Source: Actinomycetota bacterium (GTDB taxonomy: Bacteria; Actinomycetota; CADDZG01; JAHWKV01). Taken from it: 64,000 nucleotides of DNA. Made by a program: the position numbers and the translations under genes. The DNA lies in contig JAUJPC010000004.1 of the NCBI GenBank assembly GCA_030447305.1, forward strand, positions 124,001 through 188,000, given 5' to 3'. Positions 25,312 to 33,532 of the stretch are shown here, one piece after another; the first letter of the stretch is position 1, and each line of letters begins with the position of its first letter. The notes under the pieces are model-generated. The model searched no databases. It was not told the origin of the DNA and worked only from the letters and a program-made list of their open reading frames with translations.

Positions 25312-26356
25312 TCACGTCTTCGGTGCCCCGCTCCTGACAAGCACCAGGCGAGAAGCCCCCGATTCGGCTCCCCAGACCTCGCCGGGCCGCCCCAGGATCT
25401 GCCTGACGTTTGCGCCCGGAGAGTCGTGTGGAAACTGCCGGAACTCTTCAGTGTCCGGGTTGAAACTGACCATCGCGTTCGCCGAAAAGTCGCTGATCCA
25501 TACCAGGTCCCGTTCGTCGACGTACACCGCGTAGGGCTGAGGATCGTCGCCGGGAAGGGCCCACTCCTTCCACTGCCGTGTGCCCGGGTCAAAGCGGGCG
25601 AGCTTTCCTGCGAACCACTCGGTGACCCACATGCGGCTCCGAGAGTCGCTCCACACCCGGCGTGCGCCTCCACCGGGAGTTGGCACATCGAAGACCTCCA
25701 GTTGGGCCGTAGCCGGATCGATGCGGGCGATGTAGCTTCCGGCCAGCGACGAGAACCAGGGCGTCCCGTCCGGCGCCGTGGTGATGCCATAAGGCCCGCG
25801 ACCCCTCGGCGCTGGATGTACCCGAACCTGCCCGGTACCGGGATCGACGCTTCCGAAGAGACCGGACTGACCCGTAAACCACAGAGTGCCCTTTCCGTCG
25901 AAGGTAGCGGTGTTGAGGTTTGCCCCCGGTTCCGGCAGCGGATAGCGACGAACCTGCTTGGTGGCCGGGTCGACTCTCACAATGGCGTTAAGCCCCCCGT
26001 CGGTGACCCACGGCGCACCGTCCGGACCGACGATGACGCCGTGCGGGGCCGAGCCCTCGCCCAGACTTACGTGTTGAGTGTGCCTGGTGTCGACATCGAG
26101 GTGGCCAAGGTCCCCCGAACCCTGAGCCGTGTACCAGACGCCTCCGTCTGCAGCCGGCGCAACGTCATGGGGTCGTGATCCGGCCGGCACCTCGAACTCC
26201 AAGAGCTCCACGGCGCCCGGAGCCGGTTTCGGAGTCATATCTGCGGAGGCGCGCGGCTGGAGCACTCGTTGAAGGCGAGGCCGTCTTGGTGGCGGGCCGG
26301 CCCGCGCAGCCGGCCAGCACTACCGCCAAGAGGACGCACCTCAAGATCTGCCACAC
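25312..26356 (-). pseudogene. Virginiamycin B lyase-like beta-propeller lipoprotein, frameshifted near its N-terminus
   Basis: The long frame (from 26265) encodes a six- to seven-bladed propeller with repeated units such as APHGVIVGPDGAPWVTDGG, ATFDGKGTLWFTGQSG and GITTAPDGTPWFSSLAG, matching Vgb/SMP-30-like proteins that open lactone rings or act as binding propellers. It lacks a signal peptide. A different frame just upstream, from a GTG at 26356, encodes a clean lipoprotein signal (WQILRCVLLAVVLAGCAG) and a Thr/Ser/Pro linker, then runs out of coding pattern at about 26250. The two overlap near 26230-26270, so a single-base slip separates export signal from propeller. It is either broken or mis-sequenced. 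Confidence 0.7.
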
Positions 26357-26509
26357 CAGGACCCAAGTCTAAATCGGTAAGTACGCCTTTGAGCGGACCG
26401 TGTCTGACACCACCCGAGCAGTTTGCCTCTAAACCTTGGCCGGAAAGCCGCAGGACGGCACCCCCCGGGTGTTAGCGTCGACCGTCCAACTTGGAAAGGA
26501 GGTGCGACG

Positions 26510-26629
26510 ATGACTCAATACGACACCGACCCCGACTTCTGGGCCAAGGGCGACCGGCGGCCCAACATTCGGAAGTCCGTCAGGTACAGCTTCAGACGTT
26601 TGCTCAAGCTGGCGGGACTGGCGAACTAG
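26510..26629 (+). CDS. Small basic protein (39 aa)
   Basis: An AAAGGAGG ribosome site lies 8 bases before ATG 26510. The product begins MTQYDTDPDFWAKGDRRPN and ends in an amphipathic basic helix (IRKSVRYSFRRLLKLAGLAN). The strong ribosome site and composition argue for a real small gene; the family is not recognised. Confidence 0.6.
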   Translation: MTQYDTDPDFWAKGDRRPNIRKSVRYSFRRLLKLAGLAN

Positions 26630-26721
26630 GCAATCTTCCTTCTGCGCCCGCTCCCCCAGCGGTGCGACGCCAGCATCGCCGGCCCCCTCCAATGGCGGCC
26701 TCATGACCGGGGCTGCCGTAA

Positions 26722-26747
26722 GATATATGAACAACCAATCATATATC
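26722..26747. promoter_or_regulatory. Operator-like inverted repeat upstream of the ArsR/SmtB gene
   Basis: GATATATGA, eight bases (ACAACCAA), then TCATATATC form a perfect 9-bp inverted repeat ending 10 bases before the regulator start. SmtB/CzrA-type operators are A/T-rich imperfect 12-2-12 repeats containing TGAAC, and TGAAC is present in the left arm. It also overlaps the likely -10 region, so bound regulator would block transcription. Confidence 0.7.
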
Positions 26748-26757
26748 GGAGCACCTG

Positions 26758-27114
26758 ATGGCCGGTCGCACAAGCTTCGCACCAACTGCCCGGGCCGAGG
26801 GCCGCCGTGATCCTTCGGTGATCCCGGTCGAGGAAGCCCGGCGGCTCGCGCAGATGTTCCAACTCTTTGCCGACTCCACCAGAGCGCGCATCCTGTATGC
26901 CCTCTTGGAGGCCGAGGAGATTTGCGTCAACGACATCGCGGCTGCCCTCGAGGTCCCAGAGACATCCGTCTCCCACGCGCTGAGGCTGCTCCGGATCGCA
27001 GGGGTGGTGAAGAACCGACGTGCCGGCAGGCTCATCTACTACAGCCTGGACGACGAGCACATCAGAATGCTTCTCAGCACATCACGCGAGCATCTGGCCC
27101 ATCACGTCCGATGA
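26758..27114 (+). CDS. SmtB/ArsR-family metal-sensing repressor
   Basis: A winged-helix repressor expected to release DNA on binding zinc or a related metal. The dimer and DNA-binding parts are FADSTRARILYALLEAEEICVNDIAAAL (the ICVND stretch corresponds to the ELCVxDL alpha3 motif) and the recognition helix ETSVSHALRLLRIAGVV. The C-terminal alpha5 site DDEHIRMLLSTSREHLAHH has the Asp/His and His/His spacing of zinc-sensing members. Start is ATG 26758, and its stop overlaps the CDF transporter start (ATGA), so they are one operon under the operator at 26722. Confidence 0.9.
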   Translation: MAGRTSFAPTARAEGRRDPSVIPVEEARRLAQMFQLFADSTRARILYALLEAEEICVNDIAAALEVPETSVSHALRLLRIAGVVKNRRAGRLIYYSLDDEHIRMLLSTSREHLAHHVR

Positions 27115-28088
27115 TCGAGCAGAACGGCCATCCGCACAGCCACGAAACGGAGGAGGCCCACACCCACCCCAATTCGGGAGAACACCCCACCCACTCCCAC
27201 GATCACATCGCGGATGCCATGCGCACCGGCAACCGCAGACGTCTTCTGGGAGCTTTCCTGGTCACCCTGGTTTTCCTGTTCGTCGAGGTTGTCTTCGGAA
27301 TCCTCTCCAACTCACTCGCATTGTTGTCCGACGCCGGCCACATGCTCACGGACGTCCTGGGGCTCGGCATGGCTCTGGCCGCCATGCAGCTCGCCGGTCG
27401 CCGGCACAAGGATGCTCGCCGGACCTACGGCCTGTACCGCCTGGAGATCCTTGCGGCATTGGCGAACGGGATCCTGCTGTTCGGGGTGGGTGCCTACGTT
27501 CTTGTCGAGGCCGTCCGCCGGCTTCTGGATCCGCCTTCCGTTGCCAATCTCACCATGCTGCTGGTGGCGGTGGGTGGCCTTCTCGCAAATTTGGTGGCGT
27601 TCGCCCTGCTCCGGGGAGGGGCGAACGACAGCCTGAACCTCAGGGCTGCTTATCTTGAAGTGGTGGCGGATGCCCTGGGCTCCGTGGGGGTAATTGTCGC
27701 TGCAGTGGTAATGCAGCTCACGGGCTGGCCTTATGTGGACCCGATTGCGGCAGCGGCGATTGGGCTGTTCATACTGCCGAGGACCTGGCGGCTGACCGGC
27801 CAGGCGCTGCGAATCCTGGTGCAGGCGGCTCCCCCGCACCTGGACCTCGACGAGCTGTCGCAGGCGCTCTTGGAACTGGAGGGAGTGGTGGACGTGCACG
27901 ATCTACACTGCTGGACCCTCAGCTCCCAGATGGAGGTTGCCTCCGCCCACCTGAAGGTATGTCGCGGTGCTGATGCCGCCGTCATCCTTCGCTCCGCCAG
28001 AACTGTGCTCGGCGATCGGTTCTCAGTTGGCCACGCGACACTGCAGATCGAGGACGAAACCGCCGACTGCCGAGACTGCTCATGGTAG
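27111..28088 (+). CDS. CDF-family zinc/cation efflux transporter
   Basis: 325 residues, proton-coupled exporter of Zn2+ or similar ions. The N-terminus is His-rich (NGHPHSHETEEAHTHPN). Six membrane helices follow, with metal-site pairs in LALLSDAGHMLTDVLGLGMA (helix II, HxxxD) and YLEVVADALGSVGVI (helix V, D-x2-D-like). Helix IV-V loop and the cytoplasmic ferredoxin-like domain (VVDVHDLHCWTLSSQMEVASAHLKV) are as in CzcD/ZitB. The adjacent metal-sensing regulator supports zinc export; the next gene starts inside its last codons. Confidence 0.92.
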   Translation: MIEQNGHPHSHETEEAHTHPNSGEHPTHSHDHIADAMRTGNRRRLLGAFLVTLVFLFVEVVFGILSNSLALLSDAGHMLTDVLGLGMALAAMQLAGRRHKDARRTYGLYRLEILAALANGILLFGVGAYVLVEAVRRLLDPPSVANLTMLLVAVGGLLANLVAFALLRGGANDSLNLRAAYLEVVADALGSVGVIVAAVVMQLTGWPYVDPIAAAAIGLFILPRTWRLTGQALRILVQAAPPHLDLDELSQALLELEGVVDVHDLHCWTLSSQMEVASAHLKVCRGADAAVILRSARTVLGDRFSVGHATLQIEDETADCRDCSW

Positions 28089-28627
28089 GGACCCGTCGCC
28101 TCGCTGCGCTGTGCTGCATCTTCCTGGCTTCATGCTCGGGTGACGGCGGCCCCACCGAGTCCTTTCCCTCCCCCTCCGGTGAGGAGCTGAATCCGGCCCA
28201 TCGCGCAGATTCCGAGTTCTTCAACTTCACGGCATCGCGCCTGGGTGGCGGCGGGCAGGTCACCGGCGCCGAGCTACAGGGCAAGGACGTGGCGTTGTGG
28301 TTCTGGGCCCCCTGGTGAATACCTTGCCGGCATGATGCGCCGATGGTCGCGCAGGTTGCGCGAGATTACGGGGACAGGGTGACCTTCTTTACTTCACCCG
28401 GGCAGGACAACCAGGCAGCGATGCAGCGGGCGGTGAAGGACTTCCGCTGGCCGGCGACCATGATCCATGCCATCGACGAGAACGGGCGCCTGTGGAGACA
28501 TTTTGACGTCGCGTACCGAGGCGCGTGGATTTTCCTCAACGACGACGGAACCGTTCTCGAGCAAAGCCTCACTCACATAACTGAGGACGAAGTTCGAAGG
28601 AACCTGGACCGGCTGATCGAGAGCTAG
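28082..28627 (+). CDS. TlpA/thioredoxin-fold lipoprotein with in-frame TGA at the redox centre (candidate selenoprotein)
   Basis: The frame from ATG 28082 encodes a lipoprotein signal (AALCCIFLASC), a Ser/Pro linker, and a thioredoxin-like strand VALWFWAPW, then TGA at 28316-28318, then IPCRHDAPMVAQVARDYGD and an unbroken 103-codon continuation to 28627. The TGA sits exactly where the first Cys of WCxxC belongs, giving U79-I-P-C82. Downstream elements (WPATMIHAIDENGRLW, GAWIFLNDDGTVLEQ) keep the thioredoxin-like pattern, though Gly replaces the usual cis-Pro. A hairpin lies 18-35 bases after the TGA. Selenocysteine insertion is the best reading; a nonsense mutation of a Cys codon is the alternative. 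The start overlaps the end of the CDF gene. Confidence 0.75.
28336..28353 (+). promoter_or_regulatory. Candidate bacterial SECIS hairpin
   Basis: TGCGC and GCGCA form a 5-bp stem beginning 18 bases after the TGA; with a bulged C, GA/TC extend it and leave a TGG loop 26-28 bases after the TGA. Bacterial SECIS elements place a short loop with G in its first two positions about 16-37 bases downstream. No software check was possible. Confidence 0.45.
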
Positions 28628-30121
28628 TTGTTGCAACACCGCCTTTCCGTGCCGCGGTGGCTGCGCGTCACCGTTGTCGCCGCCGTCTTTTCCCTGGCCT
28701 TGACCGCAACCGCGGTCCGGGGAGAGTACGATCTCGGTCCCGGGAAGATACAGGTCAGCATGCGCCCGCAGTGGAAGGGCGAGACGGTCGTCGCGGTCCC
28801 CCCCTTCGGATCGGTAGCGGCGTCAACCCACCGGGCCCCGCTGGCAGTGATCCTTTCCCCCACCTCGGTGGATCCACTGAGCGCCCAGAGGCTGGTGGAG
28901 AGCCGGCCGAACGAAAAGGCTCTGGTCGCCAGCCTGCGAGCGGATCTGGAGAACGCCTTCCGAGAGTACGCCCTCCGGGTCCTTCTGGGAGGTCTGGTGG
29001 GCGCGGTGATTGCTGCCGGCGTGGCCCGGGCCCGAACGCCGGTGGAGTTCTTGGCCGCCATGGGAACGGGGGCGCTCTTGCCGCTCGGTCTCTACGTGGC
29101 CAGCTTCGCCGGATACAACGTCGGCGCGTTCCGCCAGCCCACCATCACCGGTGCGCTCAGCCGCTCACCCGAGCTGCTTGGTCCGGTCCAACAGTTCGGC
29201 GAGCGGTTCCACGCCCTGCGCAACGAGCTTGACGAGATCGGCTCCATCACCTTCCAGCTCTATCAGTTCCTCGCCGAGCAGTCTCCGATACCCGAGGATG
29301 CCGTCCGGATACTGCACATCTCGGACCTCCACCTGAACCCGGTGGGCTACGACGTCGCCCAGCAGGTGGCCACCCGCTTCAAGGTCTCGGCTGTCATCGA
29401 TTCAGGGGACGTCACGGCTGAGGGCTCGCCCGCGGAGGTTGGGTTCGTCGAGCGCATCGGTGGCTTCTCGATTCCGTACTTCTTCATCCGTGGCAACCAC
29501 GACTCCCCGATCACCCAACAGGCGGTGGCGGCCCAGGCCGACGCCGTGGTGCTGGACGGGAATACCGCGGAGGTGGAGGGCCTCACCATCTTTGGACTCG
29601 GCGACCCGCTGTTCACGCCGGACAAGACGGTGGAGCAGCCGACCAACGAGCAGCAGCGAGATGCCAAGCTCGAGTTCGCCAAGGGCGCTAAAGATCGGAT
29701 GGAAGCCTTGCCGGACATCCCGGACATCGTGGTGGTGCACGACAAGCTCACCGCGAGCAGGCTGCATGGCAGCGTGCCACTTGTTCTTCACGGCCACGAA
29801 CACAAGTGGTCGGCCCGGGATGTGGAAGGCACCCGAATCCTCGGCGTCGGCAGCACCGGAGCCGCCGGCCTCAAGTCGCTTGCTCCTGAGTCCAACAGTG
29901 CAATCGCTCTTCAGGTTCTCTACTTCGAGCGGTCCAACCAAACCCTCTTGGGATACGACCGCATAGAAGTGAAGGGCTCCAGCCAGCAGTTTCTCTTGAA
30001 GCGGACGATAGTCGCGTCACAGGAGCCGGAGGAAGCCGAGTCGCCGGCGAGCCGGGGGCCGAATTCCACGACTGAGCCGCCCTTCATAGAAGTTCCGGAG
30101 GCTGCGACGCCCTCTCCGTAA
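28628..30121 (+). CDS. Membrane-anchored calcineurin-like metallophosphoesterase
   Basis: 497 residues from a TTG directly after the preceding stop. An N-terminal helix (LRVTVVAAVFSLALTATAV) and a second hydrophobic segment near residues 116-160 flank an extracytoplasmic region. The catalytic domain starts near 222: ILHISDLHLNP (DxH), VIDSGDVTAEG (GD), FIRGNHDSP (GNHD), VVVHDKLTASR and LHGHEHKWS (GHxH), a complete set of binuclear metal ligands. The C-terminal 40 residues are Pro/Glu/Ser-rich. The immediate adjacency to the TGA-containing gene suggests cotranslation within the zinc operon. Confidence 0.85.
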   Translation: MLQHRLSVPRWLRVTVVAAVFSLALTATAVRGEYDLGPGKIQVSMRPQWKGETVVAVPPFGSVAASTHRAPLAVILSPTSVDPLSAQRLVESRPNEKALVASLRADLENAFREYALRVLLGGLVGAVIAAGVARARTPVEFLAAMGTGALLPLGLYVASFAGYNVGAFRQPTITGALSRSPELLGPVQQFGERFHALRNELDEIGSITFQLYQFLAEQSPIPEDAVRILHISDLHLNPVGYDVAQQVATRFKVSAVIDSGDVTAEGSPAEVGFVERIGGFSIPYFFIRGNHDSPITQQAVAAQADAVVLDGNTAEVEGLTIFGLGDPLFTPDKTVEQPTNEQQRDAKLEFAKGAKDRMEALPDIPDIVVVHDKLTASRLHGSVPLVLHGHEHKWSARDVEGTRILGVGSTGAAGLKSLAPESNSAIALQVLYFERSNQTLLGYDRIEVKGSSQQFLLKRTIVASQEPEEAESPASRGPNSTTEPPFIEVPEAATPSP

Positions 30122-30207
30122 CAGCTCGAAGGTTTAGTACTGTCCCCGGTGGCGCGATCATACAGAGACAATTTCATCTGATTTAGCCAAGCCTTAAGGA
30201 GGCGTTT

Positions 30208-30366
30208 ATGGCCGAGTACAAATGCGACACCTGCCACCTCACTATGGACGCTGACGCGGAAGATCACGAGTGCCCGATGTGCGGCAAGGAAATGCACACC
30301 GTCGTGCGCAAGAAGGAGTGCTCCATGCGGCCCAGCGAGCAGCTCAGGGGCATCGGGGCCAGTTAA
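30208..30366 (+). CDS. Small zinc-ribbon protein (52 aa)
   Basis: ATG 30208 has AAGGAGG before it. Two CxxC pairs (YKCDTCHL and HECPMCGKEM) make a zinc ribbon; the tail (KKECSMRPSEQLRGIGAS) is basic. It is the size of small zinc-ribbon proteins of unknown role. It stands between the phosphoesterase and the DUF2795 gene on the same strand. Confidence 0.7.
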   Translation: MAEYKCDTCHLTMDADAEDHECPMCGKEMHTVVRKKECSMRPSEQLRGIGAS

Positions 30367-30458
30367 GAGCGCCTTACCGCTGCACGCTGGGTGAAGCCGG
30401 ATTCACTGCCGCCCAATGAGGGCAAGTGCCGATGGCAAAGTGAACGAAAGGAGTGGCC

Positions 30459-30689
30459 ATGGATCCAGCCCTGGACGGGAACGAGGCGGAACAGCGCTCC
30501 AAGATCGCGACATCGTTGAAGCAGACCATCTTTCCGGCCGATAAGCCGACCCTGGTGCAGGACGCCCGGGACAACTATGCCGATCACTGGGTGATCTCAC
30601 GGTTGGAACAGCTCCCCGACGACGGCAAGTTCGACAACGTCCAGCGGATTTGGGAAGCGCTCGGGGGCAGCGAGGAGCACCGAGTTTAA
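30459..30689 (+). CDS. DUF2795 protein
   Basis: 76 residues from ATG 30459, preceded by AAAGGAG. The stretch IFPADKPTLVQDARDNYADHWVISRLEQLPDDGKF carries the DUF2795 pattern (YPA-x-KxxLVxxA followed by LxxLPD-x2-Y/F), ending in IWEALGG. Function unknown. This family is common in actinobacteria. Confidence 0.82.
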   Translation: MDPALDGNEAEQRSKIATSLKQTIFPADKPTLVQDARDNYADHWVISRLEQLPDDGKFDNVQRIWEALGGSEEHRV

Positions 30690-30784
30690 GGACCACCCAA
30701 ACCCAATCCACGGCGCAGCTGTCCTCAGGCGGGGGCCGCACGGCGAGTTGGCGGGCAAGCCCCAGGGGCCTTAGGCTGCCCTCC

Positions 30785-31060
30785 ATGCCGGAATTCGAGG
30801 AGCTCGACGCTCTGACCTCCAAGGAGCTGCACGACAAAGCCGTGCGCACCGCCCTGAAGCACCTCGACATGCATTTTTTCTTCAACCTTCTCGCAAGCAT
30901 TCCCGCCGCCGAAATTGTTGCCGGCAACGAGGACGAGGCGAACGAAGACGTGGTGAGCCTTGCCAAACGCTTGCAAGACGCTGTTCACGCCGACGAGGGG
31001 GAGCTGGCCGATGCACTCAGACCCCTCTACGTCGATTATTTACTGAAGCACGAACCCTGA
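30785..31060 (+). CDS. Hypothetical small acidic helical protein
   Basis: 91 residues from ATG 30785. The product is predominantly helical (FEELDALTSKELHDKAVRTALKHLDMHFF, then EDVVSLAKRLQDAVHADEGELADALRP) with an acidic charge. I do not recognise a family. A candidate terminator follows the stop. Confidence 0.6.
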   Translation: MPEFEELDALTSKELHDKAVRTALKHLDMHFFFNLLASIPAAEIVAGNEDEANEDVVSLAKRLQDAVHADEGELADALRPLYVDYLLKHEP

Positions 31061-31062
31061 CC

Positions 31063-31095
31063 GTTTCGTGCGGCAGCACGAAGGGGGTTTGTCTG
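31063..31095 (+). terminator. Candidate terminator hairpin
   Basis: TTCGTGC, GGCA loop, GCACGAA: a perfect 7-bp stem just after a gene end, followed by GGGGGTTTGTCT. The T-run is weak, so confidence is moderate. Confidence 0.45.
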
Positions 31096-31150
31096 GTAGG
31101 CATCGGCGGGGATAAGTCTGAACCTGTCGAGACCAAAGGAAAAGTCGATC

Positions 31151-32233
31151 ATGTTCACTCTTGGAGTTGAAGAGGAGTTTCACCTGGTCGATCCCAAAAC
31201 GCGGCAGATCGCACCGGATGCCGAGCGGGTTCTGTCCGGAGCCAAAACGAATCGGGTCGAGCCGGAGCTCCAGAAGTCTCAGATCGAAACCGGAACGGAG
31301 GTATGCGAGACGCTCGACGAGCTTCGGCAGGAGCTCAAGCGGCGCCGGGGCGAGGCTGCGGAAGCCGCCGGGGCGGTCGGAAGACGGATCGCAGCTTCGG
31401 GGACGCATCCGCTTTCGGACTGGCGAAGCACGCAGACGTTCCCGAAGGAGGCCTATGTGCTGGTGGAGCGCAACTACCAGCAGTTGGCCCGCGAACAGGT
31501 GGTGTGCGGATGTCACGTGCACGTAGGGTTCGATGATCCGGAGGAAGCCATCGAAGTGATGAACCGGGTCAGACCGTGGCTGCCGCCGATCCTGGCACTG
31601 TCGTCCAACTCCCCGTTCTGGATGGGCGAGACAACGGGGTATCGCAGCTACCGGAATCGAATCTGGCAGCGGTGGCCCATAGCCGGGATACCGGGCACCT
31701 TCCGCAACCGCCTGGAATACGACACCCTGGTGAAGACGCTGTTGAGCACCGGGAGCATCGACGATCCGGCCAGGATCTACTGGGACGTGAGGGCGTCCAA
31801 CAAGTTCAACACGCTGGAGGTCCGTATAGCGGACGCATGCATGGACGTTGAAGAGTCGCTGCTCGTGGCGGTGTTGATCCGAGCCCTTTGCCAGACCTGC
31901 CACAAACAGGCTGGTGACGGTGCGCCCGCGGGCGAGCTGAGGGCCGAGCTGCTACAGGCGGCCGTGTGGCGCGCTGCCAGATACGGGGTCAGCAACGAGC
32001 TCCTCGACGTCATCGGCGAAAGATCTCTCCCGGCGTGGGAGATGTTGTCCAAGCTGCTCGAGTTCGTCGGGCCGGTGCTGGAGAGCAGGGGCGAGTGGAA
32101 GGAGGTGTCGGGCCTGATGGACCGGGTGCGGGCCCGGGGAACTGGAGCCTCACGCCAGCTCAAGGTTTACGAGCGCACCGGCCATCTGGAAGCTGTCGTT
32201 GACCTGGTGGTAGCCGAGACGGCCCAGGCCTAG
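31151..32233 (+). CDS. ybdK: YbdK-type carboxylate-amine ligase (GCS2 family)
   Basis: A glutamate-cysteine-ligase-like enzyme of 360 residues; the physiological acceptor is not known for this group. The N-terminal FTLGVEEEFHLVD holds the metal/ATP glutamates, VEPELQKSQIETGTEVCETL follows, and CGCHVHVGFDD is the His-x-His segment. SSNSPFWMGETTGYRSYRNRIW and NKFNTLEVRIADACMDVEE complete the family pattern. AAAGGAA lies before ATG 31151. Confidence 0.92.
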   Translation: MFTLGVEEEFHLVDPKTRQIAPDAERVLSGAKTNRVEPELQKSQIETGTEVCETLDELRQELKRRRGEAAEAAGAVGRRIAASGTHPLSDWRSTQTFPKEAYVLVERNYQQLAREQVVCGCHVHVGFDDPEEAIEVMNRVRPWLPPILALSSNSPFWMGETTGYRSYRNRIWQRWPIAGIPGTFRNRLEYDTLVKTLLSTGSIDDPARIYWDVRASNKFNTLEVRIADACMDVEESLLVAVLIRALCQTCHKQAGDGAPAGELRAELLQAAVWRAARYGVSNELLDVIGERSLPAWEMLSKLLEFVGPVLESRGEWKEVSGLMDRVRARGTGASRQLKVYERTGHLEAVVDLVVAETAQA

Positions 32234-32320
32234 CCTCCACCCCCAAAAAGACGTAGCGGTTCACCGGCATTAGTCTGTCCTCATTCGATGAAACCATTGA
32301 GCGACTAGGGGTGCACTTTG

Positions 32321-33037
32321 GTGGACAAATCCGGGCAGGACCTCATCTCTTCGGGTCACAACCCTTCTGGGAACGGGCAGGCCGTCACGTCCATCCTGGT
32401 GGAGGACCCGGAGGAGACCTCACATTGGGAGAGGTCCACGCCGAGACGAATCTCGGTTGAACAGTGGGAGCGCTACAAAGAGCACGTTGCGGAGATCTTT
32501 GAGGCTCTGGGGATGGACCTGAACACGCCCGGGACGCTTAACACGCCGGAGCGGTTTCTGAAGGCCCTTTTTGACTCAACTGTGGGATATGAAGGTGATT
32601 CCAAGCTGCTCACGGCATTTCCGACCGAGTGCCGGGGCGGTCCGGACTGCTCCATCAGTCAGATCATCGAAGGCCCGATCTCCTTCTATGCGCTGTGCGA
32701 GCATCACTCCCTGCCCTTCTTCGGGCATGCCTACGTCGGTTACATAGCTCACGAAAACATCATCGGCATCTCCAAGCTGACCCGGCTTGTGCGCCTGTTC
32801 GCCCGGCGGTTCACCGTCCAGGAGAGGGTCGGCCAGCAGATCGCCGACACCCTCGTTGACCTGCTCGAACCCCATGGAGTTGCGGTTCACCTGGAAGCGA
32901 CCCACCTTTGCACCCAGATGAGGGGAGTTCGCGAGGAGCAGTCCAGAACCTGGACGTCGTTTTGGAGGGGAAACTATGAGACCGAGCCCTCACTGAGGGA
33001 CGAATTCCTCCGCTTCTGTCGAAGCAACGGAATGTAG
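32321..33037 (+). CDS. folE: GTP cyclohydrolase I
   Basis: Converts GTP to dihydroneopterin triphosphate. Family segments are clear: the N-terminal LNTPERFLKALFDSTVGYEGD, SFYALCEHHSLPFFGHAYVGYI with the zinc Cys and His, the GISKLTRLVRLFARRFTVQERV segment, and HLCTQMRGVREEQSRTWTSF with the second zinc Cys. The first 45 residues are a variable extension. GTG 32321 and TTG 32318 are both possible starts. A flavin reductase gene begins seven bases after its stop. Confidence 0.94.
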   Translation: MDKSGQDLISSGHNPSGNGQAVTSILVEDPEETSHWERSTPRRISVEQWERYKEHVAEIFEALGMDLNTPGTLNTPERFLKALFDSTVGYEGDSKLLTAFPTECRGGPDCSISQIIEGPISFYALCEHHSLPFFGHAYVGYIAHENIIGISKLTRLVRLFARRFTVQERVGQQIADTLVDLLEPHGVAVHLEATHLCTQMRGVREEQSRTWTSFWRGNYETEPSLRDEFLRFCRSNGM

Positions 33038-33043
33038 CTGCTT

Positions 33044-33529
33044 GTGAACCTAAAGGTTGACGACTTTCTCGACAAGCTCGATTTCCCATTGTTCATCGTC
33101 ACTGCCGCGGCTGGTGACAAGCGCTCCGGGTGCCTGGTTGGCTTCGTCAGCCAATGCAGTATCGACCCGGCTCGGCTGCTGGTATGCATCTCTGAGAAAA
33201 ACCACACTCACGAGGTGGCCAAAATGTCGGCGGCACTGGCTGTTCACCTGATTCCCAAAGAACGGACCGACCTCGTGGACCTGTTCGGCTCACACACTGG
33301 ATACGATATCGACAAATTCTCACGATGCGAGTGGTCTGCGGGCCCTGACGGCGCTCCACTCCTCGCCGGCTGTCCGAGCCGGGTTGTCGGCAGGGTGATA
33401 GATGCACAGCCGGTGGGAGATCACACGGCTTTCCTGGTGGAGGCTGTTGAAGCCAGTGCCGGTAAGGAACCGATCTACATGTTCAGCATGGCCCTCAAGG
33501 AGCGGGTCGAACCGGGCCAGCCGCCGTGA
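33044..33529 (+). CDS. Flavin reductase-like FMN-binding protein
   Basis: 161 residues with a GTG start just behind folE. The split-barrel flavin reductase pattern is seen in PLFIVTAAAGDKRSGCLVGFVSQCSIDPARLLVCISEKNHTHEVAKMSAALAVHLI taken in shorter parts: SGCLVGFVSQCSIDPARL, CISEKNHTHEVA, and the later GCPSRVVGRVIDAQPVGDHT. It would supply or bind reduced FMN; the partner enzyme is not certain, but the position next to folE suggests a reductive pterin or flavin step. Confidence 0.82.
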   Translation: MNLKVDDFLDKLDFPLFIVTAAAGDKRSGCLVGFVSQCSIDPARLLVCISEKNHTHEVAKMSAALAVHLIPKERTDLVDLFGSHTGYDIDKFSRCEWSAGPDGAPLLAGCPSRVVGRVIDAQPVGDHTAFLVEAVEASAGKEPIYMFSMALKERVEPGQPP

Positions 33530-33532
33530 GAT

